A DNA stretch of 64,000 bases from Jackrogersella multiformis. Lineage: Eukaryota > Ascomycota > Sordariomycetes > Xylariales > Hypoxylaceae. How positions within the stretch are numbered: the stretch's first letter is position 1; every line of letters begins with the position of its first letter. The position numbers and the translations under genes were made by a program. The DNA lies in assembly GCA_902806575.1 (NCBI GenBank), contig CADCXD010000008.1, positions 2,108,001 through 2,172,000 of the forward strand. Direction: 5' to 3'. This document shows, piece after piece, positions 9,543 to 20,105 of the stretch. Below the pieces are notes generated by a model that had not been told where the DNA came from, made no database searches, and worked only from the letters and a program-made list of their open reading frames with translations.

Positions 9543-12462
9543 CTAGATTTTCAACTCCCATTTGGGAATCGGCAACTCTGCTTCTAACCTAAAATCCCTC
9601 GAGCTAGCCCCGACATACGCCTTCTTCGAGAACTCCGTAACACGCCAGTCCTGCGCCTCGGCATCCCAGTTGCTCAAGTCGCGATACGTCACGTTGAACA
9701 CCACTGCTTTCGTTTCCCCCGGCCCGAGGTGTATCTCGTCGAACCCGCGCAGCACGGCCTTTGGTTCGGTTGGGCCGCCGTGCGAGAGATACTACGAAAC
9801 AAGTCAGATGGGCGAGGGGTTAAAGGGGCTAAAAGGGGTTAAAAAGGGGAAGACAAGATTACTCACCAGCTGCGGGATCTCAGTCCCGGCCACCTCCCCA
9901 GTGTTAGTGATATTCGCGCTGATCACGTAGAGGACCTTATACAGCTCAGGATTCCCACCGGACGGGCCCGCGGCCGGCAAAATCGGCTGAGCGGACCTGT
10001 TATGACTGCCTTCGGGCCAGGCGACCGTGGAGTCGGGCAGAGTCGCGTTATTGACGTACGGGTAGATGAACTTGGGTATCTTCGGGAAGCCCTCCGGCAT
10101 CAGCGCGTTGTTCGGGTCCACATCCAGCGGGCCGTATATGCCAGCCGCCGGGGTCTCCCCGCTGGCCGGCGTGTAGGGCCCGACGTCCTGCAGCGCGGTC
10201 GTCAGGCCTGAGTAGTTGAAGCTGGTGTAGCTGAGCCCGAAGCCGAACTCGAAGCTGGGCTCGATCTCCTCCCGGTCGAAGTACCTGTAGTCGATGAACA
10301 CCCCCTCAGCGAAGTCCTGCTGCGGTGTCGGCGAGCTCGAGTTGAACAGGATCGACACGCCCCAGTCCTTCGCATCTTTGCCCCAGGTAAACGGCGTGCG
10401 GCCCTGCGGGTTGACCTTGCCGTATAGTACGTCCACTAGCGAGTTACCCGACTCCTGTCCTGGTAGACCTGCCCATAGGATAGCGGTAACATTCGGGTTC
10501 GTCTTGATGTGGTCGATCAGGACTGGGCCGACGCTGTGTATGACAACTATAGTGTTAGAATTTTCGGACGAGACCGCCTGGATTAGTTCATCACCGCCTT
10601 TCCAGAGGGTCAGGTTATTGCGGTCTCCGAAGTTTCCGTCGAGCGTCGTGTATCCCTCTCCCGAGTTTGCGTTAGCAAACACGATGGCAACAGACGCATT
10701 TCTCGCCGCCGCCCTAGCAGTATCGAGGTCGAAGTTGCCCTTGACATTTATGAAAGCCGTGCCGTCGGCCGCCGCTTTCTTCTCGAGGGCGGTAGCCGGC
10801 GAGATCAAATAGGGGTATTCTGCCGTCGCCGAGCCCCATCCCATCGCCAGTGTTCCATTGTTGCAGATGCGGTCGACACAGCCGTTAGGCCCATCCGGAT
10901 TATCCTGTGCGTCCTCGCCTACAACCGCTATGATCCTCTCCTTAACCAGTGGTAGAGCCTTATCGATATTCTTAAGCAGAACAGTAGCCTTGGCGCCCAT
11001 CTCCCGGATCAACTCGCCGTGCTTCTCCTGCACGTCTACATGCTTGTTCACCGTCGTATTTCCCATCTTCGCCGCCCAGTACCGCGGGCCCTCGGTCTCG
11101 AGCGTCCAGGAGGAGTAGTTGATATCGACCTGCGTCTTGTCCCGGCCAACCTTGTAGAAAGCAGCCATAATGCGAATAACCATATCGTCGAGCCGCCACT
11201 GAGGAATATCGACTCGAAGCACGGCCTCGGTCAGAGCTCCGCCCCAGTACGTCGAGTAGCCCTCGGCGCCAAAGCCCTCGCCAGGCATCGTCATATCCAA
11301 GCCCGCAAGCGCGCTCACGATGCCGCTATGTTGAGCGCCCCAGTCGGACACCACTATCGAGAGTCAGTTCCACCAGTTCTTACTCTAGGTACATTCCTTG
11401 AACCGCAAAACATCTCGCCCAAAACAGCCCCCGCGAAAAAAACTCACCAAAGCCCTGAAACCCCAGCTCCCCCTTGAGCAGCCTATTCAGCACGTAGGAG
11501 TTCTCGCAGGCGTACGTGTTGTTGATCTGGTTATACGAGCACATGACGCTGCCGACGCCGGCGCGCACGGCGTCGGCGAACGGCCACAGGTAGACCTCGT
11601 GCATGGTCTTGTCAGCGAGGTTGCTGGACACGGACCCGCGGAAGTGCTCCTGCTCGTTCAGCACGTAGTGCTTGACGCTGGCCACCACGCCCGCGCTCTG
11701 CGCCCCCGTTACCGTCTCCGCCACCGCGACGCCCGCCAGGTACGGGTCCGGCCCGAAGGCTTCGAAGTTGCGGCCGCCCGCGGGGTCGCGCCCGAGTGGC
11801 CCGACGACGGGGCCGAGGTGCACGTCTGTGGGTGGTGGAAAGATTTTTAGTCTGTGATTATTTGGACGAATTCGAGGAAGAGAGACTTGTGGATATTGCG
11901 CTGGGCTAGCGTGGTAAATTGTAGTTAATCACTCACCTATCCCTTTCGCCCCAAACTCACGACCGAGCGCCTCGCCCCTCTGCCGGAGAAGCGACCGCGA
12001 CCAAGTCGCCGCGGTGCTAATACCCGCCGGGAAGACGGAGTTAAGATCGGCTATTGAGGAGAAACAATCAGTCAGCACATCCCCCTATCCACCAACCCAA
12101 CCTCATTTCTTCCCTCCCCTCACCCTCCGCCACCCCTAAAACCATACCGAAACCAACTTACTATACCGCACGCCCACCGGTCCATCCTGGAGACACAAAT
12201 GCCTAAACCCCAATCTAGGCACGGAACCCGTGTTGCCGGTGCACAAGTCGGCCTGGTTTCCGGTGCCGGTAGTCAAGTTGACCTTCTCGAGCAGGGTGAG
12301 GGTGCGGGCGAACTCGCGCGCCTTCGCGTACGCCTCGTCCCAGCCGGGGCCGCCCGTGCCCCACGGCGACGGGAAGAAGGGTTCGAACGTGGCCTGTTCC
12401 TGGGCGCGGCCGCCGGCCGCTAGGGTGAGAAGGACGGCCGCTGCTGCGGAGGGGATTCGCAT
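9543..12462 (-). CDS. Secreted GH3 beta-glucosidase (842 aa)
   Basis: Five exons: 12462-12162, 12050-11937, 11825-11448, 11353-9867 and 9791-9543, all GT-AG and in frame (2529 nt). The N-terminus is a signal peptide ending GGRA-Q. The catalytic domain contains the KHYVLNEQEHFR motif and the VVSDWGAQ motif with nucleophile Asp268. The second domain contains SGEGY with the likely acid/base Glu497. A C-terminal fibronectin-III-like domain follows. The total length fits fungal extracellular beta-glucosidases of the cellobiase type, which hydrolyse cellobiose and short beta-glucosides during plant wall degradation. Third positions are strongly GC-rich in exons 1 and 3, less so elsewhere. No catalytic residue is missing. 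Confidence 0.93.
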
Positions 12463-13057
12463 TGTGTTTTTCGAGTACCTTATCTCAGGTAGGTAGTTTC
12501 TTCTTCACTTCCTCTTATAAGACCGCAGCGGTAGTCGCGGGGAATAAATCCTACGAGGTTCAGAAAAGTAGCAGATGAAAGGATAGGATCGTAATTTCAC
12601 GTTCGAGGTGGAGGTAATCACATCATCCAGACCTCGGGTTGGAACCAATTAACCGACGTAACCTAGAGGTCTAGAGTGCTCTAGGAGATCAATAGACAGA
12701 AACAACAATATCATAGTCTCGGCTCGAATGAACCGAATATTGAATTGCCTGATTGAGTTGTTCATTTGCGGCAGAATGCGGGAGATCTACCGTCGAAGGA
12801 TAAAGTCGATACGTCGACATCACGATACGAGCCGCATATTATAACGATAGCTTTCGAACGCGTAGTCTTCTCATTAATCATTCGGTCTAGCATCGTACAC
12901 ATAATATGAGCTAAAAATAAAGTAGTTATCAATTGTCAAGATCCCTACTTCGCCAACGTGGTTGGGAATACCTTTGCCCACCTACTCTTGTAACTCCATC
13001 TTACCCGATTTTAAAATGTCAAAAGACCTCCTCAAAGAGCATTGAAATACTAACAAT
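12463..13057. other. Intergenic: promoter side of GH3 gene, 3' side of Sro7-like gene
   Basis: No coding sequence is visible. The region should hold the promoter of the minus-strand glucosidase gene and the 3' UTR of the minus-strand Sro7-like gene. No specific regulatory site was identified with confidence. Confidence 0.4.
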
Positions 13058-16000
13058 TTAAGCGAACTTGCTCGTAAGGCTTCCCAGTAGCAGACTCCTC
13101 TTCTGCTTGTTGACGTACTTGCTAACGTCATCAGCCCACCTCTGGCTGTTGTCCGCGGCGGAATCCATGCTGTCATTCATAAGGTTTAGTTTCTCCGTCC
13201 GCTCGTTTAGCTGCCTAGTGAGGTAGTCACCCCAGCCCTCTTGACTTCCAGATCCCGAATAGCTGGACCCCGCGCCGGCATTTCGCTCCATTGCTGCTGA
13301 CGCCGAGATCATCCGCTTGCTGGCGGGCCGATCAGGGCCGCCAATTAAAAGATCCAGATCCGTCGGTGACACGTACTGGGTACCTGAGATCCATTGCACG
13401 TTCGAAATCATCGGTCTCGGCGGTACGACAAGCTCCGTATTGATGAGCTTGTCGGCCGTGTTCTCTATATCCAACCCGGCACCCCATACTTGAAGGATCG
13501 CAAGTTCAGATGGCCCTGTCCAGCAGAACACCTCGCCATCCTCCGTAATAAGTGAGCTACCGGCTCGGCTGCCATCCATCATAGGCAACGGATAACTTCC
13601 AAGTTCTTTGAGGCCTGGCAGGCTAAATGCTCTTGTTGTCCGGTCCCCAAAGACACCGACTAAGGCCATTCCGTGTAGTCCAAACTCAGTTACCGTAGCA
13701 GCATCGCACAGATAGTCGTCAAAAGATTTTGATGCTCCTTTGGCGGTGGCCGGTTTAAAAATGCGAGCTTCGCTCTGTGTGACTACGAGAGAGTTAGCAT
13801 TGCTCGAAGTGATGATCCCGTGTAAAAGTAACTTACCAACTACGAGTAAGCCATTGACATGTTTGCCCTCCCGGAGTCCGGCAACTGCGTGGCCCGTAGC
13901 CAGGGCAGGCTTTCCAGTATCCGCGACGATAGGAGATATAGACACCACCTTGTCATTCAAGTGAGCCACGCCCGCTAGTTTAGCTGTGTATCCGGCGCCA
14001 GATGGAAGCAACTTGAACGTGATGACCTTCCCCAAGTTCGTACCAACAAAACAGCATATGCTAGAATACTTGTCATCGTCAAGTGTCATAACACCAAACT
14101 CGATCACCACCGGCCATTCTTTATCCGACGATACGCTAGAACGGCTCCTGAGGAATGACGACCGCTTCTCCTGCTTTATGAACTCGGCCATCGACGCCTG
14201 GAACATGATCGAGGGCCCTCGAAGGTCAATTATGCTAACGAAGCCGTTTTCAGATCCGACGGTGAGGAATCCTGCGTCCGAAGCTTTTATGGCGCTAATC
14301 GACCCTTGCATCATTTCATATAATGAGTATGGCATGAGGCCACTCTTTAGTGACAGCTCGGCCCTAGCACTAATATTGGAGAAGCCACCAGGATTTGGAT
14401 CGATATGTTGATCTGGCGGTGGTTTGCCGAAATTTTGATTGCCCTCCCATCGGTAAATAACGACCTCACCCTTGCTTGTACCAACGGCGAATTCGCCAGT
14501 GGTAGACGCCATAGTCATTGCCGTGATTTCCACGTCCTCATAACGGTCAAGAGCTCTAGCGACGTCGACTTGTAATTGAGAGGGGTTCTCTATCTCATCA
14601 CCATGGCCCACGTCCCAAATCCGGACAGTGCTGTCCGCATGTGCAACCTGGATGATGGTTCGTCCTTCGAATCGTCGTCGTGGATGTGGAGCCTGAGCGC
14701 CTCCTTTCAACAATGGTTCACCCTGGTTTCGATTCTCGACCATTCCAAGCCATCTGCCGCGATCGAGGGTAGTAACCGCGAATTTCGTAGCAAATGGATG
14801 AACGAAGGATATAGATGGGTGAAGTTGATTCGTCGGTGAAATAGGATATCCGCTCGGGAAACTCAATGTGAGAATCTCTCCTGATGAGAGCAGGGTCATC
14901 ACAGCGATCGGATCTTGAGCACCGGCGAAATGAGGCGACACACGCGGAATCAGAAAGAAGTTTGCGATTCCAACACCGGCAGGTGTCTCTAAGGTAGTGG
15001 TGCGTTTACCTTTTGTATACTCTGACAGGATCTGCCACGACGAAGTAGCGTAGTTAGGCGTAACTCCAAGGTCAATAAAAGTAAGCCCATTAGAAGGCTC
15101 ATCCAAATTTTGCCCGCCAGCAATAAGAAGGCCGCTATCCTCTGGGTTCTCTTTACAGCACCAGGCAATACGGACGTACGGGTGCTTCGGGGTTGAAGAT
15201 CCAGGGTTCGGCACAGGTTGGTCGATATTGCTGTCAAAAAATGTTCGGGCCATGACCACGCGTCCATCTTTCGAATCCCAAAATACCAAGCTACCATCAT
15301 CGTGAGCGGTCAATATGAAGGTGCCAGTAGGGTGCCATAATGCATGTGTGACTCTCGGTCGTCTCAAGGATTCGGTGGTAGAGCCCGAACCACCTGGGGC
15401 ACCTGGTGGAACTTGGTATTCGAAGAACCTGTTGGGGACATTCTGTTTGAAGTTGTAGACTACCACGCCGTGTGTATAGGCGATTAATATCTTTCCTATA
15501 TCTCGTGGGTGTATCTGCATAGAAACTAGAGCGACGGCCCTAGTCTTTGGATCTTTCTCTAGCCAGAAATTGGGAAGTCGAAGTGGTGACATGCGTTCCC
15601 TGTCGAGATCATATGCGAATACCTCGCCTGACTGCATTCCCAAGAAACACCAATCTAACATCGGGTCGGTAACCATACACGACACGATACCGGGGGCACG
15701 AAAGCCGGCGATGCGTTTGCCTGTATCTATGTGCCATATTGTTACCTCATTCTTGGTGTCAAGGCTGATCAGGCGATTGGCGCAGAACTGAACATCTACG
15801 AAGGAAGATGATCGAGTTGGAACGAGGAGCTTCTGGACACGGCTTTGACCGAAGACGTATATCCTCCCACTGCCGAATTTGGACTCGTTGGTGCCAATGG
15901 CTAGGAGGGATTGGACAGGTTCGTATGCGATGCAACTATATAGATGATTTATGATTAGCTCCGAATGACTTCATGATAGCTCTAAGATGTAAGCTCTAGG

Positions 16001-16189
16001 CCCTAGGTACGTAGGTATGATGCGAGTCGATGCGAGTTGATGCGACTTAGAAGTTCATGAGTCGAATTACCTGATTTGAGAATTAATTCCATATCTCGCA
16101 CGATCGTCCGGCAAGAAAGAACCTGGGATTATATTGGCAGACAGGTCATTCTGCATACCCGCCTGCTTCCCTCGAAGAAAACTCGCCAT
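13058..16189 (-). CDS. Sro7/tomosyn/Lgl-family SNARE-dependent exocytosis regulator (980 aa)
   Basis: Exons are 16189-16071, 15935-13837 and 13782-13058. The N-terminus (MASFLRGKQAG..., then YGINSQI) and the double WD40 beta-propeller layout match the fungal Sro7/Lgl/tomosyn family, which binds the plasma-membrane t-SNARE Sec9 and Rab Sec4 effectors and controls vesicle fusion at polarised sites. The last 60 residues form an R-SNARE-like coiled coil: the NERTEKL string places an Arg (about 934) where the zero-layer Arg of VAMP sits, followed by SMDSAADNSQRW as in VAMPs. The second intron (13836-13783) is 54 nt, has no stop and could be retained in frame as 18 residues. Yeast Sro7 lacks an evident R-SNARE tail, so this protein is tomosyn-like at its end. 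Confidence 0.88.
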
Positions 16190-17474
16190 TGTTAGAATAT
16201 AGTTGTATATATTCGAAGGTGATCAGGCTTCGGAGTTTGTTCCTTACTTAGTTCCTTACCATATGTAGGTACCTCCTGCCGTCTTAGCCGCCTAGGATCT
16301 TGCCTGTCTAAGAGGGCATACGTCATCGCTATCTGAAACAGTGAGCTTTATTAGGTACGGACCCCGCCTTATGCCAGCCCACCAGCCCACCAGATGAGTA
16401 CACAGTGTTATACATACTGTATTCGGTGACCCATAGAAGAGCCACAAATCGTATTAGCCCCAAGCCACAGACATCAAAGATCTATCACATGACCCCAGTC
16501 ACTTCTAACCTTATCCCATCTAGGTACCTGGGTACAGATATATCTGGAGTTCACAACCCATCACAAAACCCATAAAACCCCTTTACAACATCTGTTATTC
16601 AGCACGATGCTTACGAACTTCGAGGGCTTTGAAGCCCAAGTAATATTCGAAGGTGATGCCTCTTTTAAGATGCTCCATACTATAATCCCTAATCTAAACA
16701 GAAGGTCAAATTTCAACAAATACATTAAAGGTGCTTAGTTGTTACATTTGTTATACATCATGTCGTTACGACACTTAAGGTGCTGCTTGGTAACCGTGCA
16801 ACTACTTCTTAATTGAAAGACTCCAGCTACTTAGGTATTTCAAATCGCGAAATTTCCCATTATTTCTCAGAGTTATAACTGGGACAGGCTTACTGTGGCC
16901 TACTAAACAATCTGTCGGTGTGCTTTTTTCGTAACAACCACCTGATATTCATGTCAATGGTGTTAACTTATTTCCAAGACCTATTATATTAAACTAACTA
17001 AATTGCTAAGATATTATTACAAGGCTACTTTTTTCAGGTTGGTTTTGTATGATACTATTATCGCTAGGTATTTATTGATATGGATATTTTGAATGGTATG
17101 GTTAATTCCTGGGAATCTCTCCCTTCAAGGTCTGGTAGTCATAACACTAACCTAGGTACCTACCTACCTATCTTTAACATCCAGCCTACTTTCTTTAGAT
17201 TCCCATTCACTGCCACTCAATACTTCAAAAGCAAAACTGCAGAATATTGTAATCCTATAGCTTCCATATCACCCGATGTTACTGTGGCTTGATGACCTTA
17301 CATTAGTGTAGTGTATTTAAGTAGACTCATCACAATCACATTCACACCAGGCAGCAGCACGTTAACTTTCTACCACCCATATCTATCTTGCACAACTTCA
17401 TATAATCATTCCTTTCTCTCTTCAACATATACACCAGAATTCAATTCTTATGCTCTACACCATTTTCCATCGAA
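16190..17474. other. Divergent promoter region between Sro7-like and coiled-coil genes
   Basis: Non-coding and AT-rich, with several CTAGGTACCT/GGTACCTGGGTAC motifs (near 16000, 16265, 16522 and 17153). It lies between two divergently transcribed genes, so it holds both promoters. Pyrimidine-rich DNA at 17380-17470 looks like the leader of the plus-strand gene. Confidence 0.4.
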
Positions 17475-18039
17475 ATGCCACCAGTTCGTGAAGAAGAGAA
17501 CAATGGTAAGTGGTTCAATATATCTTAGGCAGGTAGTCATGAGACTTTGTGGGCTAACTGTAATAGCTGCCGCTCCCATTAAGACGGCGACGGCTGGAAC
17601 CTCTGGCAGCCCTGTGAAGACCAATCCTAATCCTCGCAAGCGCACTAGAATCGATGTAAGACCTATTCTTTTCTTTCATGTAGACTTATCTTTGGACATC
17701 ATTGCTGATCAATCTTAGTCTGACTTCAAAGCTCCAAAATCCAAGGCTGTGAAGATAGAGCCTGATGAGAAGCTCAAGACTCTACAGAACGATTTTCAGG
17801 AAGCCGAAGATTTAATATATAGGGCCCTGGCGGAGATGGAGGACAGCAAGACTAAGCTCAAGATTTGCATCGATAATGTATACACTCTGCACTCAGAATT
17901 TCAGGATATCATGATCAAGATCTCAGAGAGCCGATTAGAGTATAATGCCAGTCTAAGAGAGGACAAGCTTGAGAAGGAGAATATTGACCTGCGAAATCGT
18001 ATCAAGGAATTAGAAGAAGCCGCATCCGACCATGATTAG
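17475..18039 (+). CDS. Small coiled-coil protein of unknown function (146 aa)
   Basis: Three exons (17475-17505, 17567-17655, 17719-18039) with canonical short introns (GTAAGT/GCTAAC/TAATAG; GTAAGA/CTTAG) join in phase to 441 nt. The N-terminal 55 residues are disordered, Pro/Thr/Lys-rich, with a basic NLS-like cluster (PRKRTRID). The rest is a predicted coiled coil in two parts (DFQEAEDLIYRALAEMED..., then KLEKENIDLRNRIKELEEA). This suggests a nuclear structural or adaptor protein, but no family is recognised. The splice signals and heptad pattern argue against a random frame. Confidence 0.6.
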
Positions 18040-18407
18040 AACGGAGTGGATCGGGAGACTTACCTACGGTGTCGCTCTAAACCTCATGGTCCGAAAACTT
18101 CCGTGGATGGCCCTAGCAAGGAGGAGTAGTATGATTATATGGACAATGAAGAACACTAGGTCTTTAGAATCTCGACATGGACTTTGAAGAGAGGATCAAG
18201 AATAGTAGTAAGAGTCTCATGACGACATCACAATCCTTATTATGGATAAGGGGGATATGATTTCTATGATTCACTCGTTAGCTTATGAGGACGAATAGGT
18301 ATTCCTCCAATTGAGACTGGTCTCGATCGAGTTATTAGGTAGTTTTGTCATTTTCCGCTAGGATCAATACACTCATTTGATTCATGGCGTTATGCTGTCA
18401 TCTCTAT
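18040..18407. other. Convergent 3' intergenic region
   Basis: No coding sequence. It lies between two convergent genes and probably carries both 3' UTRs. Confidence 0.35.
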
Positions 18408-19301
18408 CTACATGGGCTCCAATCTTTTGTTTCTCCCCTGGCCGAGCTCGAGCATGATCCATTCGTAAACAGCCCACTGAACCGCATTGACAACGAAGGC
18501 TCTGACGCTACATACAGTCAAGCCCCTAAAGAACACTCTCGCTCCGCCTTCTCTATATGCATGGCGAGCAGTTTGAATCGCGCCCAAGCGCCTCTGTGCC
18601 GATGGAGAAGAGCCAATTAACGGCGTTGTCACCGCGCCGAAAGTCTGTGCCTGAACCCTCGTCTTGATCACGTCGAGGGGGAATATGCTAGCCCAGGTGA
18701 CGACGCCGGCCAGACCTCCACAGAGCAAGACCTTAGCCGCATCTTGCGAGAAGGCGGAGGCATTCTGTCGGTTAGACTCGACCCACTTGCTGGTCAGCTC
18801 GTAGGACCAAAAGTAAAATCCATATCCAATGCTGTCTCTCAGCGCCGTGACAACGCCGCCGAAATATAGACCCCTAATCCCCTCGGTTTTGAGGACTTGT
18901 TTCGCGATAGACCAGCTCGACTCCGGGGGCGATGCTAATTGAGCCCGACACTTAATTAACTCAGTAGGGGTGCTCACAACCCAAGTCGCCAGACCGCCGA
19001 TGGCACCCGCGAGCCACGTGGTCCAGAGGTTTGACTGAGTATTCAACGCAGAATTTATAGCGGCTTCGCTGCGGTTATAGGAGACGAAGAGCAAGGCATT
19101 CAGGGCTCCGTAGCCGATAACAGGGGCCGCAGTCCCAGCTACCAGAGCAGACTTGCTCTCGAATTGTCGTACGTACGACGTAGCGGTCTGGCCAGCTATG
19201 GCATCGCGCGCTTGCAGGCGTACCTTAATGAGGTCCAGTGGATTTCCGATTAATATGCCCACGGCACCGCTGATGTAGCCTGCCCAGAAGTCGGCAGACA
19301 T
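18408..19301 (-). CDS. Mitochondrial carrier (SLC25) family transporter (297 aa)
   Basis: An intron-less frame of typical carrier length. Three tandem repeats carry the P-x-[DE]-x-x-[KR] signatures: PLDLIKVRLQ near residue 21, PTELIKCRAQ near 110 and PLDVIKTRVQ near 209. Each is followed by short aromatic/Gly blocks such as GIRGLYFGG and GGARVFFRG. Six membrane segments in the inner mitochondrial membrane are expected. The sequence resembles the amino-acid/acylcarnitine branch (SLC25A29/45/48 type) rather than ADP/ATP or phosphate carriers, but substrate assignment from sequence alone is insecure. It starts at the first ATG (19301) and no targeting extension is visible. Confidence 0.88.
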   Translation of the reverse strand: MSADFWAGYISGAVGILIGNPLDLIKVRLQARDAIAGQTATSYVRQFESKSALVAGTAAPVIGYGALNALLFVSYNRSEAAINSALNTQSNLWTTWLAGAIGGLATWVVSTPTELIKCRAQLASPPESSWSIAKQVLKTEGIRGLYFGGVVTALRDSIGYGFYFWSYELTSKWVESNRQNASAFSQDAAKVLLCGGLAGVVTWASIFPLDVIKTRVQAQTFGAVTTPLIGSSPSAQRRLGAIQTARHAYREGGARVFFRGLTVCSVRAFVVNAVQWAVYEWIMLELGQGRNKRLEPM

Positions 19302-20105
19302 GCCTCTGGGCTCGGTTCTATGAGCCTACGCTCAGAAAAACACAAGGATTAGAAGGCAAAAGGTCTTGATCCTGTAGATTATACTCCAGTCTCGAATATC
19401 TGAAGTCTCGTTACCTGTATGCTATATACATCGGGTTGAAGGTAGGTAAGGACATGGAAATAGGTTGAGGAAACATGTACTGATAAGCGTAAATTATGTC
19501 AGATTTCTCGCGAATATATGAGTGCCAACACTATGCCAATAATAAGAACTCGTAATGAGCCTAAGAAATAAGATTAATATAGACATAGTGAAAGGCACTA
19601 AATAAACCCCGCTATAGAGGCGATGAGATAGGACAAGAATGCATGTGATAGTTACTTCGACGTGGGGGGGCAGTGGAGTTAGTAAGAAGGAGAAGAAAGG
19701 AGATAAATATACTAATATAGTCTATTCAATTAGCCGATTGTGTCTGGGTATGCAATGTGTGCAACAAACCAGTATATATCATGTGACTTGGTGTCAGTCC
19801 CCCGCTAAATCCGATGAGGCGCGTCGCGGTTTCCTAATAAAAGTCAACAAAATGCTTAATTGATTTCTAAGCTCTGGCAGTACCAGTAGCTACCCACCTA
19901 CCCACCTACACAGTCTAAAATGCCAACATCGAAAGCTACGAGTTACCTACCTACATCACATACCTACCTACATACACATACCTAGCCTAAGGTATCGAAA
20001 ACTACCTAGTAAATATCCAAGCTTCATACCTCGTTCCTCTCGCTCCGGTGTACTATAAGTTGTAACCTCTCGTGACTTCTCGCTCTACTAAAGAGCAACG
20101 GCTAG
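19302..20105. other. Divergent intergenic region with CTACC/ACCTA runs
   Basis: Non-coding. Dense CCTACC/TACCTA repeats occur at 19887-19990. The region contains the carrier-gene promoter and probably the promoter and first exon of RAD54, which I could not place. Confidence 0.4.
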
